A stretch of DNA of 64,000 bases, taken from the NCBI RefSeq assembly GCF_030848805.1, contig NC_092360.1, positions 13,826,001 to 13,890,000 of the forward strand, read 5' to 3'. The translations under genes were made by a program, and so were the position numbers. Shown here piece by piece: positions 34,625-48,811 of this stretch. A model generated the notes under the pieces. The model saw only the letters and a list, made by a program, of their open reading frames with translations, did not search any database and had not been told where the DNA came from. This DNA is from Temnothorax longispinosus (taxonomy: Eukaryota > Arthropoda > Insecta > Hymenoptera > Formicidae). The stretch's first letter is position 1. The number at the start of each line of letters is the position of its first letter.

Positions 34625-36842
34625 TCTTGTCAAGGTTATCGCCAAGTTGGACGTGGAAATCCCTCACGAAGATTTTGCCTTCGACTACCACGATCGTCAT
34701 TTCACGCGGATCAGAAGTTTTCACGGGAAGGCCGGGCGAACGAACGTCCGGTTTAGAGACCGCTGATTTAGATTCACGAGATAGGAATATTCACATTGTC
34801 GATCGGAGAAAGTTTGCTCCCGGTCATATCTTTAATAAATTATCGATACTCTTCGGACATCGACATACTTCTCGTTGAGCGTATAGGAACTGTAAATGTA
34901 CAATGAGTTCGTAAAACGTGCAGGTGAATTTCTGCAGCGTATTGAGGAAGTTCAGTCAAAGCAAAAAAAATACCGCGAACATGTGTACTTTGTTAGAAGA
35001 CGCATTGTTGGTTTTATGTAAAAAATTAGATTTCTCTCTCTCTCTCTCTCTCTCTACTAGATTGAAATTGCAATTTTATTGGGCGAGCAAAATTGCAAAT
35101 TGAACGGGGGTTTAACGCTAGATGCACGGTAAGAATGCGAACTACAGCGTCGACCGTTTGAACGGCATCCGCGATGATTTGAGAGATTTCTCGGAGCTGC
35201 GCTGAATTATGTCATACATGCTCGCATCACTTGGTCGGTAAATAGGTTACGCAAGATGGATCGCGGATATCTACTCCGCGCGCTGTTAACCAGGCCGGCA
35301 TCACCGGTGTGTGTATACGCGTTGTTCACGGGTAACAGCTAGTCTAAGCGCATGATAAACAGACGCGAGAGAGAGAAGTCTCTTCAGTACGCCGGGACTG
35401 CCCACGTTGTTGCACTAGGCGTTGCGCATGCCTTGGCATTTACAGATGGGCACTTTCCGAGTGGCACTAAGCGTATCTCAGATGTGAAATTCAAACTGTG
35501 AGGTAAGAAAAGCGTTTGATCTCCCTTTTTTGTAAATTTGCTTAAATACTCGAACTTGCTCACCTTTCAATTTTATGTCTGAGACACGACACACGCACCG
35601 TGTCAAGCACTGCTAGCTGTCAATTATTACATTCGGCCTTGCCTACTTCTTTGCTATAAATATCTCGACACGACGCGCTCTTTCCGAAAAGGATCCTGCG
35701 TCTGGTAAATGTTACGACGTTTATGACACCTAGCGCAACTCGATGTTGCGCTCTTCAACTGCGTTCTGTTATCCGCGCCGATTATGCGTGTACAGTCTCT
35801 CGAATTTTTTTTATTGATATATAATCAGACACGCCTGTTGCTGCGAGCTGAACAGGCTGAGAAGTCGGCGAACTCGGCTTAGGCGTCTGAGGGACTTTGT
35901 CGCGAATTCGATTTTTAAATATATCTCTTTTAATTTCTTTCGTCGTCACGGTATGACTTCGAAGGTTTTCTTGCATGCGATGTTATTTCACAGTACGCAA
36001 GTCCTGTCGAGATTAACCCGCGAGCGATCGTTAAGCTGTCCGCTCATAGACGATGGTACGTCTTTGTTTTTCTTCATATAATGATTTCAGGAATTATCTT
36101 ACGAATAGCTACAGCTATTGTTACTTTCAGTTTATCATATGTACATACTTGATGGGTATTTAAAAGCATAATTTATTAATTTGTGAAGTGAACAAACAAG
36201 CTAATTTTTTAGCCAAGCTTCTTATAATGTAAAATAAACAAGTTTGTTTGGTTTTTTGTTGATTAAGCTGTCTCGTTTACATATTTATTGTTTCAATTTG
36301 AAGCAGAGCTTCCCTTTCTTAACACGATCGTTCACGGGTTAATGATCGCTTCCAAGAGAAACATCTCGAGAATTCGAGTAGCTGCAACGAGGTCCTTAAA
36401 TGCCGTTCGGTCACCGTCGAAACGACCCTCGCTGCAGCCGAAGTTTATGACGTAAGCGGAAGTTCATCCCACTCGAGCCCGAGCGAGCGTCACCGATATT
36501 CCCGGAGCGCGGTTCAAACGAGCCGCCGTAACTCGCCCGCGATACCATTCCGTACTGCATCGAGTATCGCGGTCGTGTATCGAAACCTGTTTAAACCCGG
36601 CGCGAAGAAGCGATTTTTTTTTTACCGAAAGACCAGACGAGATAAGGCAGGGTGACATAACGCCGTTCGCAGCCGCTGCGAGATGGTGGTTCAACCTTTC
36701 TCTCGGCGAGCTGACCCGCGAGATCGAATTCAAGTTTCGGAAACAACATGGCCGATTGTGCCGGCCGGCTGGTTGATCGCTCGTAAACCCGATCGTAGGG
36801 CACTGGCAATGCCGCCTTCCGTCCTCGAGTCGCTGCCGACCG

Positions 36843-36872
36843 ACCGGCCGGCCGGCTGGCTGGCTGGCTGGC
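36843..36872. repeat. GGCCGGCT-type tandem repeat
   Basis: Short units GGCC, GGCT and GGCTG repeated about seven times in a GC-rich segment. Confidence 0.8.
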
Positions 36873-39800
36873 CCCAGAGTCCTTCTCTTCCCCTTTCTCG
36901 CCGCGATCCGCGAGAAACCACCGCCACCGCCATCGTTGGTGTTCCGTGTCGCAATCGTTAGCACATACCCGGGCGTAATCACCTTGGAACGGCTTCGTTG
37001 ACGGTCGCGGTGGTGCGATGCATATATGCAGCACGCGTTCGCAAAATTTGTCGCGACGTTGAAACGTACTCGACGTGGCAGCCCCTCTCAAATGAGTTGC
37101 ACATCGTCACGGTCGCGAAGAAGTCGGCGAGTCGGAATTGCGAAATGGAACGTGCGCGTGTTGGTATGCCTCCCCCCGGCATCGTCGTCGTCATCGTCGC
37201 CGTTCTGGAATTTCATCGGACGAAATAATCGCTGCTGACTCGCCCACGCGTAGCGGAATATAAGTCGTATCGAAACGTGTTACGACCCCGTCGCTCGCGA
37301 GTGAAAATTTCATCGCGGTCGCGATGGCGAAAGTCCTTTAGCTCATCTAATCCGAACCGCGACGCTTTTCGTCCTGGAATAATTTAGCGTAACGTTTAAA
37401 TCAAATCAGAAACTTTTACCTCGCCAGTAAATAATTAACGATAAGATTTTTTATTCGACCTAACCGGCCATCTTTATTAATTATAATCGTCACGACATTT
37501 CGATCATGGGTTTTGGTCCTTCTCAATCGTAACTTTTGACGCTAATAAGCATCCTTTATTATATACATATAATCATTCTTTTTAAAATCACTGTAAAGAA
37601 TTTATTGCGAAAAACGGAGTGATATTTATGGCTAGTTAGATCGAATAAAAAATCTTTATTATTAATGTAATGTTTCTTGCGTGTTCAAACGTAAGACAAT
37701 TAGGTTCCTACGTTTCCAGATTGAGCCTCGAATGCAGCTGATAAAACACTTGGCATGTATACACTCATGTAAAATATGATCATAAATATTCCGCGGTTAT
37801 GAAGGCTACGATATGGTTTAGATATCGACAGTAGGAAATGGAGCACTATAGCATATCTAAGCTTTTTTATTAGCTCCAGCACTTACGCTCGATTGAAAAC
37901 AAAACGACTTTTCAATAGGTTCTCTCTATGAAAATAAAAATTTGTTAAATTTATTTAATATACTTTCCAAAAAAGTACGTCTCAAATTAATTTATATATA
38001 ATTATTATATATAAATTCGAAGACTATACAGTTACATATACATATAGATTACCATACATACCGTAGATTTCTGAGGAAAAAAGCCATTCGTCCAACAACG
38101 CAGCTCTAAGATAAAAATCTTTCTGAAAATTTGCGCAAAATAAACTCAGCATGTCGTAAAACATCGTCTCATTTTCCCCCCAAAAAAGCAAGAGTCAGAA
38201 TATTCAATGCGTTCTAAACTTAATGTTAATAACTTACTTCTCACATGTCTCGCCTTAATAATCTTTCGTGACCTTATCGCGCTTATTCGAGGAATTTGTA
38301 TTATCGGCGCACCGAAGGACGCATTCCCGGCATTTTAAGAAAACTCACGTATGTCAAGATGTCCACGCGATGTCGAGATGCTAAAGCTGATGTTTTACCT
38401 TACGTCGCGTCGGTGCGAACCTTATCGGGTTTAATGTTTTCAGATTTAAATCCTTCCAGTGAGATCAGCTGATGCCCTGCGCGGCACGAACGTTTCGCGC
38501 GCTCTCCTACCCGGCGATAACTCGCTTGTAAACGAAGACCCGGTGACGTAACGATGCAGTACGCGTTGTAAATTATGATCGATAATGTAACCTTGTGCGT
38601 GCGGAGGTAACGCATGGACACACGGGAAAGGGAAGGGAGGGGGAAGGATCTAAGAAGGAGATGTGCACGACGTTCCTCGCGCGGCTTCCGCGGAACTCCC
38701 CGTCGATCTCTCTCGCCGGTCATTATTATTCCTTCCACTTAGCCGGCAAGGAAATCATCTTGCTGCGCAGCGATAATCGCGCCTCGCTTTAACCACGCGC
38801 GTTTCTTTTTTTTCCCCCATCTCCGACTCGCATCTGATTACGATTAGCAAGAAGCGGAATCGAGATTCATGCATACGGCGAGGTGAGCACCGTGCGAAAT
38901 TGATTGTCGGCTGTGCTCGCTTCTCTCCTTTTCTCTTGTTTTTTCTTTTCGTAACGCACAATAAGCCGCGTTTGAGCAGAAACGGTTTCATCGCTGGTGC
39001 ATGGCAATCGTAAATGAAGGAAGTGAACAAACGCGTCTATCTCGTCGTCGTCGTCCGCAAATTATACGATTGATCGCTCAAGGGTAACACTTATCGATTT
39101 TCCAAGTGCCGGCTTTCTCATTTCGCACGACAACAAGCACGGCGGATCGGATACTTTTCAGTTTTTTTCGAGCCAACGTCCACCTTCGGTACTCACACGC
39201 GCGATAGATTCTACGGAGAAAAGAGTCTTCCTCCGAGAACGTCGTCACGCGTGTTGATGGAGCACCGCGGGCGTGAGAAGCGCTTCGTGGAGAAAAATGA
39301 TTTTCGCGACGCTGCTAGTCGCGCTGTCCCCGCCGGATGTCGGGGAGAAAACAATGTTGCATAAAACTTTGCCGACAACGCCGTTTCGACGTTTCCGCGA
39401 CGTCGGTGATGGACGCGCGGCGCGTTATGCCGCGCGGAGCACGAGGACGCGAGGAAAAGTGGCGCGTACTCGCTACATCGAGGAGAGAAAAGCGAGGTCG
39501 GGCCTTTCTCAGAAAAGTGGGTCGAGAAGGTATCCGATTGTACACAACACACCGCGCCGCGCGCGCGTTCCGACCGTTCGCCGGGGGGACGCTCGCGGGA
39601 GAGACATCGGCGTCGTCGACGACGCCGCGCCGCCGCGCCGGCCGGCTGCCGCGGCGTCCTTGTCTAAAAGCGCGCTCGCGCGCGCGCGTAGTTCGACCGC
39701 TTTCACACGTCATGGTTTTTCGCCGCACGCCCGTGCTGATAAATCGCACACAGAATTTAACCATTTCGGTGACGGCGACACGTTGTGTCGAAATGTCGTG

Positions 39801-40110
39801 CTGCGCCGCGCCGCGCGCCCGCAATTGGCCGAGGCCTCGATCCGCTAATGTGTCAAGAACAGCTGACAGAACGTGCAGGTAAACGTCAGATTTCACGCTG
39901 TCACACACAACGGCGCACAACGGGGTATCCTAGACCCAGTGAGCCACCTTTTCATATACGGACTCTGCGCGGTTTAAGGTGGATGTTTTTCTTCGACGAA
40001 AATGTTGAGGAAGATCATTGCGAGTTTTTAATTTTTAACATTTAGACATCTTTACGTAACTAGTTCCTAAGTTGAATTAATCTTTGAAATATATTGATTA
40101 AAATCGACAT

Positions 40111-40316
40111 AAAATCAAATAAAGAATAAAATTTTACCGATTACTCATAATTTGAAAACGATTGTTCCATTGATATCTTTGTTAGAAAAAAAATCGAGTC
40201 CAAATTCAAATTGATCAAATAGAGAATAAAATTTTACTATCGATTATCTCATAATTTAAAAATGATCGTTTCATTGATATCTTTGTTCGAAAAACATTGA
40301 CTCCAAATTCGAAGAA
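40111..40316. repeat. Two-copy tandem duplication, unit about 100 bp
   Basis: The first copy (about 40111-40207) and the second (about 40211-40310) share ATCAAATA.AGAATAAA, ATTTTAC, CTCATAATTT, ATTGATATCTTTGTT and TCCAAATTC in the same order. Small indels make the period 100 to 104 bp. Confidence 0.9.
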
Positions 40317-41758
40317 ATCTAAAGATTAAAAGATTCTTTTTCTTTTAAAATAATTTTTTTCTTTTAAATATGAATAAATAGTAAAATAAAGGTTCGGAGT
40401 ATATCAATATAAATCATATGAAAGGACTAACTAATTGGACAGTCTTGCGGCCAACAATCGTGAATTCTCGCGAAAAAATCGCGACGTGTGCAAAAGTCTT
40501 TTAACTCGCGTTGTTAGCGTGCTGTCAACAATCACGAGGAAAAACAGCGGGCGAGATTTCACTGCCGCCTCACACGAATCCCGGTTCCCTCCACCGTCGT
40601 CGCCGTTCTTATCGATGTTCCGTCCTGGTTCTGTACTCGGGGGCCGGGTTTATTTTATTAGTCGCAAGTGTTCGCGTCTCGGTGATGTGGGATGTGGGAC
40701 GAGCGAGCAACCGACCGACTGCCGGCTTTCCGTTTCATCGATTAAGCGATTTTATGCGGATGCGCGCTACACAGCGTCGCGCGAAGATTGTAGCCATTGT
40801 AGGTCGGGAAAATAGATAATAGACGAACAGTTCGCGATTCGCGCGGCGAGGGATAGCGTTTACATATGGCGTTTTTCTTCTTCCTTTTTTTCTTTATTAG
40901 ACGTCTATTGCGCGCCGGCGATTTGACCGAGTTGAGTCCGCGAGTAATACGTGTCGAGAGTCGTACGCCGCGCGGAAAGAGACGCGGTTTCCTCGGCTGT
41001 CCGCGTGCTGAAGCGTGAACAACCGGCGCTTATTATTATCGTTCTTGTTGAAAGCGGACGGCTCATCGGCACGGCGCGGCGTGCCGGGGCGTGTTTGTTG
41101 TGCGATCGGGATAAAACACGCGCGAACGGCGTAAACACCGAATCTGGATATGCAGATCTTCCGGCGGTCATTTACGCGCTTTGTCGTCGCGTACAGATAC
41201 GAAACGAGGTAAAAACTGCCATTTTTCACAGTGTTTAAATCACGCACGCGAGCCACGCATCGACGTCGATCACGAAACGTTGCCTCAGCTGCATTACAAT
41301 TAAAAAAAAGAAAGAAAAAAATAATAAAACCGCTCAGAATTTCAGAATGTTCCGATACGTGTAACCGTAACGCCTCTACTAAGCTTGCCGGAGTTCCGTA
41401 AAAATGACGTAAGAAGTAGGAAGTTCTCTCCGTAATTATGTACTACTCGCGCTATTTTCTCGTAATATACTGCGCGATCCGCTACCGACATCGATATCAT
41501 TATCGTTTTCGCTTCTCGCGCTACACTTCGTTAACTTGCGAATGCAAATGCGCATGTATATATGCATTACACGCGCGGCGGGACCGCGAGCGTCCCGTGT
41601 CCGTTGCAACGAGCATCGTGTGTACGTGTGGAAGTCGTTTATCTTAATGCACTCTTTAGTTACCTCGTTGAGTCGCGGAATTAAGATTGCTGCAGTGGTA
41701 TCGCGCTCTTTTATCCCCGATTTTATATCTGTTCATCGATAAAACAAGACAGCTCATT

Positions 41759-41829
41759 CTTTCTCTTTCGCTCTTTCTTTCTTTCTTTCCCCCCCCTCCC
41801 TCTCTCTCTCTCTCTCTCTTTCCTTTTCT
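41759..41829. repeat. Pyrimidine-rich tract
   Basis: About 70 bp of TTTC, TCTC and C runs. It generates a serine/leucine-rich frame with no meaning. Confidence 0.9.
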
Positions 41830-43674
41830 TACTCGCATGGGAACATTAAATGCGTTCATTCATCATGTTTCGCGCGAATGTTTCTATGTTCGCTTTTTCG
41901 ATAACTCTTGCTGTTTCAACGAAGCAGTCTCGACAAATTTCCGGAACGTTTAAACATCTCGAGATTCTTAAGGAAACCACTTTAATAACTTTACTCTATA
42001 ATAAAGAGAATAAATAATGTATTTTAATCGAGTTGTTCGTCTCTATCGTCAAAATATGAACTTGTCCTGTTCTGCTAGCGTCTTCGACAGTCGCTATCGC
42101 TTTCGTTGCGTTTCTTCGTCGCTTCGATTAATCCGAAATGGATCGAGCGGTCGACGATGCCCCCGGCACGGGGATTAAAAAAGAATTCCGGTAAAGAGGA
42201 CGACGGTGTAAAGCGCGCGGAGAAGCGCTGCGACGGGAAGGGGCGGGAGGGAAGGAGAGAGAGAGAGAGAGGAGGAACGAAAACAAACTTTCGCTGCGTA
42301 CGACGTAGGTATGACGGGGAGTTCCAGCGTGGGTTTATATACGCGAGTAAAGGCGCGTATATATAAAGAGACTCAACAACGAGGATCGCGTCGCTCGCGC
42401 GGCGGCGTCGGCGGCGCGGTGCGGTGCGGTGAGCGGCGCGAGAGACAACGTGGGATCACGAGGGGGATTTAAAAGGGGGCCAGGAGAGGGGCGAAAGGCG
42501 GCCACGTACGACGTACGTACTCTGTAACAGAAGAGGAGCGTGTGCCAGCCCGCTGTCGTAGCGCGTGGTATTTTACGCAACGTCGGCTGTGATATAACGG
42601 CGAGGTATAGAGCTTCTCGTTCCCTCTCCCTCCCCCTCCTTTCCCTCCCGCCCCGCTCTCTCTCTTTTTCTCTCTGCGCTCCACTACGCCGTACGCATGG
42701 GACGCGCGTCGAAACGCGCGTGAAGGCGCGCTAAAAACGCACGGCGCGGCCATATGGTATATACGACGTAACGAGGACGCCAAGTCGTTTCGCACGTCCG
42801 AATCGTTAACGGTAAACATTGACCGACACGCACCCCTATTGCTTTCGTTACGCCGCGATCGATTCGTAGATTTGTTTCGTTTCTTGCAGATCGATAGCTC
42901 GCGAAGCGGTTCTTGCGCGAGAAAGTGACGTATGTGCGTGTTTCAGAAGGCTCTAACGGAAGATAATACGATACGATATGGATATGGATGAATCGGACGA
43001 CACGCGGGAAGGAACGCGTTCGCCGCGCGCATATACATTGATCGCGCGTAACATACACCGCGCGCGCTCACTTTTCACGACGTGTGTTGCTATGGATAAA
43101 GTTTCCAATGTGTGACAAACAGCGGTGACGAAGTTTTGCCATACGTCATTTGCGCGCGACGATCTCTTTGACGGCGTGTAACATAGATCGGATGTGATTG
43201 CGACACTCGATGCCGCGTACTAAAAGAAAAAAAAATAAAAGAAAGAAAGAACATCGATACTCCCGACGCTCGCGTCGCGTCGCGTCGCGTCGGCGTATAC
43301 CCGTTCGTTCATCCTTAATTCCCAGGCATTCGCTCGACGGGGCATCGTGCCGGTAATCTTCGCTCGATACGACCGCGCTCGAGCGGCCGCTTTGCATTTT
43401 GCGGCCGCCGCGTGCCATTTCGCCCCGACAATGAGCCGGCTGTGTAATAGCGGTTACGTCGGAGTTGGAGAGCTCCGACGAGCGTGGCGGATCTATCCGC
43501 GCCGCGCGCGCATGGCGGGAGAGACTCCATAGTTCGAGCGCGCTCGCGCGAGACTCATGGCAATGGGTGTGGGTCGCGTTTACCCGGTTTCGCTGGACCC
43601 GGCCGAACCCAATGACCTAAATGATACGGCGAAGCGGGTCGCAACCTAGATTCCGCCGCGGGGGCCGGCCTCTT

Positions 43675-43709
43675 GCCGCCGCCACCGCCGTCGCCGCCGC
43701 CGCCGCCGC
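43675..43709. repeat. (CCG)n repeat
   Basis: About 35 bp of GCC/CCG triplets in a CpG island; no coding frame supported. Confidence 0.9.
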
Positions 43710-43758
43710 ACGCGCCGACAATGAGCAAACGTAGCGTATCTCGCGCAGCGCCGCCGCC

Positions 43759-43784
43759 GCAGCCCAGATTTTCACTTTCGCGCG
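43759..43784. repeat. 26-bp exact repeat, first copy
   Basis: Begins GCAGCCCAGATTTTCACTTT and ends CGCG. The exact match is at 44507-44532, same strand, 748 bp away. Similarity continues as GTTGACAC.CTCG after both copies. Confidence 0.93.
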
Positions 43785-44485
43785 GGAGTTGACACTCTCG
43801 TCTCGCGATAACGAAGTGTATCGAGAGAGGGACCCGGCGCGCGGATAAACCGAGGCCGAAGCAACCGAGTAGATCGCTAACGAGTTAAGGAACTGGTTCC
43901 GCCGGGTGATAACAGGTATATCGCTCCCGCTCGCAGTTTGTTATTGCCACACCGCGCGCGCGTGTGTGTATGTACCGCGGTGATACTGGAGAAAAATGCA
44001 TTCGTGCGATCACGTGGAGAGTTTCGTACACCCTGTGTGTAGAACAATGTAAACGTGTCCTTCCACTCCTTCCTCGAAAGCGAGGCGTATTACACACGGT
44101 TAGTATCGCTCATTCGACAGCTGTGTTGTTATCTGTCTCATCTCGTTAAAATAGAACACATATATATGTATATGTATCTTCATATTCATTTTTCATTAAT
44201 TTTCCAAGACATTTCTTAAGAATTTAGATACTTGTTGTTCTCACCTTATGTCATCCGAACTGTTATAACTGTACGAAAAAAATATGAAAAATACCGGGGG
44301 TCTCCATGCACCCGCACATGGCCGCAACGTCGAAGGGGGCGTCAGATACATCCGGTGCATCCGGTAGTAAAGGATTAGAGGACGAAATGCGCCCGTATAT
44401 AATTGGCACGGCGATTACAAACAACACCGTCGACGGCGTGATCGAGCCGAGTTGCGTCACTGCGAGGCCAATAAGAGCGCGGCGA

Positions 44486-44545
44486 TATAAACGAGGCTGC
44501 TCTCCGGCAGCCCAGATTTTCACTTTCGCGCGCGCGGGTGAACGT
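44486..44545 (+). promoter_or_regulatory. Candidate internal promoter with TATA box and second 26-bp repeat
   Basis: TATAAA lies at 44486-44491, with GGCCAAT-like sequence just upstream (about 44466). The 26-bp repeat at 44507-44532 contains the initiator-like TTTTCACTTT, with TCACTT starting at 44520, about 34 bases after the TATA. The block also occurs at 43759-43784 without a clear TATA. An alternative start site for Glut4EF or a noncoding RNA is possible; this is inference. Confidence 0.35.
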
Positions 44546-44624
44546 TGACACCCTCGGCGTCCTTCGATAGATATAGAGCCGCGTCGAGCCGCGTTCACTC
44601 GGAAACTCGCCCAGGAGCGCGCGA

Positions 44625-44625
44625 C

Positions 44626-44660
<35 letters not shown>
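44625..44660. repeat. (GA)n microsatellite
   Basis: A pure GA run of about 35 bp just downstream of the candidate promoter. Confidence 0.95.
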
Positions 44661-44662
<2 letters not shown>

Positions 44663-46956
44663 TAATAATTACGTCGGCGATAGACGTTTCGCCGTTGTAC
44701 TTAACATCGCGCGGGAACGTTGCATATACGCGCAACGCCCGTTTGCCCTGTGATTAAAAGCACCGCCGATAATTGCCCGACTGTTACGCGGGACTAATAA
44801 ATAACCCCCGATAATTTTACGATACGCTTTAACGTTGCTCTTTACATACGCGAGTGGGACAGAGCGGCCGCGCTCCGCCCCCCTCGAGGGCGGCCTCCGA
44901 TAGCAACTGCCCTCCTCGTCAATTTCGTAATCGTCGCGGTTGACAGCGTCAGCATAGAAAAAGGGGAGAAAGAGAAAGAGAGATTGTGCCGCGAAGAAAT
45001 CTCGCGACGCGTTGAAATTATCGTCAGCCACATTTTCCTGTTTTTACAGGAAACACGAACAGCCTTATTTCTCCCCCTATACAATGTCTTATATATGTAT
45101 ATGTTTTTTTGAGGCGGCAAAATGTTTCTACCGAGAGAAAGAAAAAACGGCGGTTAGATGCAATAAAGTTTATCGCGAGGAATAATCATCCGTCCCGTAA
45201 GCTCTTGAGAATTGTTCTTAAATGCGGAAACGCACGTTGCGTTTCCGACAATTCGCGAAACTATAGATTGAGCCCGGCGTAGAACGGCATTTAAGTTGCG
45301 TGCGGACTTTCCAGAAGATTACTAACTGCGTAATGACCTGTAATGATGCGTGGGAAAGCCCGTTACGTTCGGGATCGCCATTGTAACATCGTCGCGCTCT
45401 TACTGTCTTACTCCACGAGTAACTATACGAATAGTCCCGCTGCGGGCTAGAGAGAGGGATGAGGGAGGGATAGAAGGGAGAAGAGAGGGGTTCTCTTTCT
45501 CCGCCGCACGTGGATGCCATCCGTTGCACCATCGCGCTGTTATACGGATTACTTACCGTTATCGCCGCGATGTGACCTGCTTTTTGGACGCCTGCGTCTT
45601 CTCCCCCGTGTCTATATTCCTCTTTCCTTTTTCCCGTTCACTCAACGTGCCGGCAACGCCCGGGCGAGCTAGACGGAAACGAAGAAGGCACGCTCGGAAA
45701 AGACGCGGTCAATTATCGAAATTGACGGAAACAAAATCCCGCGCCAGCCGCGCCCCAGAAAGTCATTCGGTCGCGGCCGACCGGAATGCGGAAATTTCTT
45801 ATCGCGCATATGAAAGATATACCCGATACCCGCGCGCGTGGGTACTCCTTTTCGACCGCGGAGTATCGCGTATCCGCTGCCTCAGGTGCCTATCACGGCA
45901 CCTGCTTATCTCGATCGCGGGGTCTAAGATCCTTTTAAATATTCGGAAGCCGCGGCGGAGCGGGAAATTACGGGCGTCGCGAATACATTTGAATAGCGGC
46001 GTATTTGATTATCGGTTGACGGAGAAGGTCGCCGCGTTACGTAACAACGGCTCGTAGTAGATATGCGATATATAAATTAAATCATTGTGAAAAAAAATGT
46101 GTGCGCGCGCGCGGGCGCGGGCGCGTGTCGCGATCCCCGCGATGGCTTCCCGATAGAGCGCTGAGCGCTCTAGCGGGGCGACCGTGACGGTTTCCGCGAT
46201 GCACGAATGCGCGATGACGTGACGCGCGCGCTCGCGTAATAAATAAGCCGATGACGACAAGTGCGCTAAGGTCGAAGAATTATCAGCCGTGCGTCGGATT
46301 GACCAATTATCGCGTCTCACCTTGAGCGAGGCTATGAAGCGAGTATCGCCGTCATAGAAAAATTTCTTCCCACGTAACACTGATAGCGCGTACGAAAATT
46401 TTTTTCAGATAACATTTGTGCAGTATCTCGCACCGGAATCTTGCTGTAAAAATACTGCGGCTTAAAAATGTATTAGTTTACTTTCTACATCTGAATCTTG
46501 AGAACGTTTTCGTCAAGATTTTAATTACATTACAATCAATTATAATTAGCGTCAATTATTGCCTTCAGATGTATTGTTTCAAACGACTTTACGATTAATA
46601 TTTGAATCAATTTTCCGTGACGTAGCAATTAATTATGAATAACGCCGTTGGCAGTGAAGGATATCATAAATATATACTTTTTACTGTCGGCTTATAATCG
46701 AATCAATTGAAAAGAGCTTATTGCATAATCGCAATTATTCGCTCGCTGCAAATTACCCAGACGCCTTTTTTCAGTCGCGCGTATTTTTTTATCGGGAAAA
46801 ACGTCACGGGTGCTTTTTTTTTGTTAGTCTTTACTTGTATACACGCTCGCGCATATCTCTTACAACCAGCTGGCAATCGCTCGCCGCTTGTTCCTTATTC
46901 AGCGACCGCGCTGCTCGCGGATGGGAAAGGGGGAACTCGCGGATTGAGCAGCTGTG

Positions 46957-46964
46957 TGACGTCA
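46957..46964. promoter_or_regulatory. Perfect CRE octamer TGACGTCA
   Basis: A full palindromic CREB/ATF site in a CpG-rich stretch. Another isolated one is at 29826-29833. Occupancy is unknown. Confidence 0.4.
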
Positions 46965-48772
46965 TCGGTAGTAGCTCGACACAGTGACACCGATCGCCGG
47001 CTCCGCGCCGCGCCGCGCCGGGAAGAAGCGAGCCGGCCGGTGTGTCGTCGTCACGACGATTCCCGCCGAGCGACGTTTTCGTTCGTTGTAATTGTCATTG
47101 GCAAAGAATAACGACGTAGACACGCGGAACCTCAGACTTTCATTTCTCCGGGCACATCCGCTCTCCGCGAATCCTTTTCTAGAGACGGTCGCGCTCTCGC
47201 AACAGCGCGAGATACGTTGCGAAGATACAGACTTTGTGTCGGCCTGTTTATGAAATCGCCGTGGTCAACGGTTGGAAAACAGCCGTCTCTCAAAAGTGGC
47301 AAAATACTCTGGAGTGGCTAAACAATCTGTTGCATTAATAACAGACGCATCGTGACGTTGATAAAAATGATGAGGAAAAATATCGGGAGATCGGTATCTC
47401 GCATCACGCTGTGTCAGTTGAAGAACGCTGCTTAATATGTATACCTACTATGAAACGCCAAATAACGATATGAAACTGATTACGCGGTATTTAAGATTAC
47501 TCGGTGATTAAGCGTCTAATTAATTTTCTGCAAAATCTTCATTTTATCTTTATTTATCTTTATTATTATCCGTTGACAAAATATTTTAATTATAATTTTT
47601 CCCTTTTTTTCCCCTCTTTATACAATCTACTTCGCTTTCATTCAGGTTATTATATGTACACATTGTTAGCGCGAGAAAAAATTCCAGACATAAAACGTCA
47701 AAGCAATTTCGTTAATATTTCACGTGATTAATATTCGCCAAAAAAAAATCCGATACCATATATCTCTCTTTGTTCGTTATTTCGAGAACACTAACAGGTG
47801 ATTTGCCACGAGCAACCTATACTCAACGAAGCACATCGATCAAACGCATGCCTTATCTCCTCGAGATAAGATGTCGCGAATACGAAGACGTCACGAGTTT
47901 CGCTGTGCTTGATATGACAATAACAAACCTGAAAAAAGAGCAAATATCTCAGTGAGAAATTGTATTCTTGCATTCGGCGCAAAAATTTTTTATTTAACAT
48001 TTCTATTGATTCACGTGTATCTTTTATCTTTTTTAAAGGAAAAGTAATTCAAATCTGTGTTATAATTATAATAATTATATAACAAATTTAATTAATTAAT
48101 TAAAATAATAAATTAGATTGAAAAGTTATTTTTAACAGGCATTAAAATTAATTTCTAATAATATGTAGCAACACATAATAGCATTTACATATTAGATAAC
48201 ACAATGGTAATTTTTTATTAAACTGAATAAATACATATATCACGAAATATTATTTGTGATAAAAATATCCTAAAATTTTGTTGTACCTTTTTTTTAATAA
48301 TTGACCAATAGAATTTATTCCACGTATATGCACCTATATCTTAATCGATACTGTAAACTATTGTTTTCATTCTCGGCGGGTGATTCTGCACGTTCAGATG
48401 TCCTTTGTTTAGATCTTATCTCGCGCAGAATTATCGATCTGGCGAGACATTGCACCATGGCATTGACATGTTATCAGAATCGCGTGTATACGAGTCTAAT
48501 TGGCGACGAGACAAAGATAACGAGCCTCGCTCGCATCGTCCTTGAAGCAGAAAAATGTATCGAAAAATTAATCTTTTTTTTTCCTCTCGCGTTCCTTCTC
48601 ACCACGTCGCGGTCGAGAGAAACGGAAATTGAGATTGCTACTTTGGTCGCGTCGCCGATGAACGGCGGGTTTAAAAATAGCTCGGCCAGGTAATTGCCCT
48701 ACAAGAGCCAGCGGTAACGAGAGACATATGAGACTTCAATGTCAGGCCGTTACGCCACTGGGTTGCACAGAT

Positions 48773-48773
<1 letters not shown>

Positions 48774-48811
<38 letters not shown>
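48774..48811. repeat. (GA)n microsatellite
   Basis: About 38 bp of GA repeat in the intron. Confidence 0.95.

Noticed and set aside
45350..46057. 235-codon plus-strand frame in the Glut4EF intron
   Set aside because: Basic, low-complexity composition with no recognisable domain; parts overlap antisense frames equally well.
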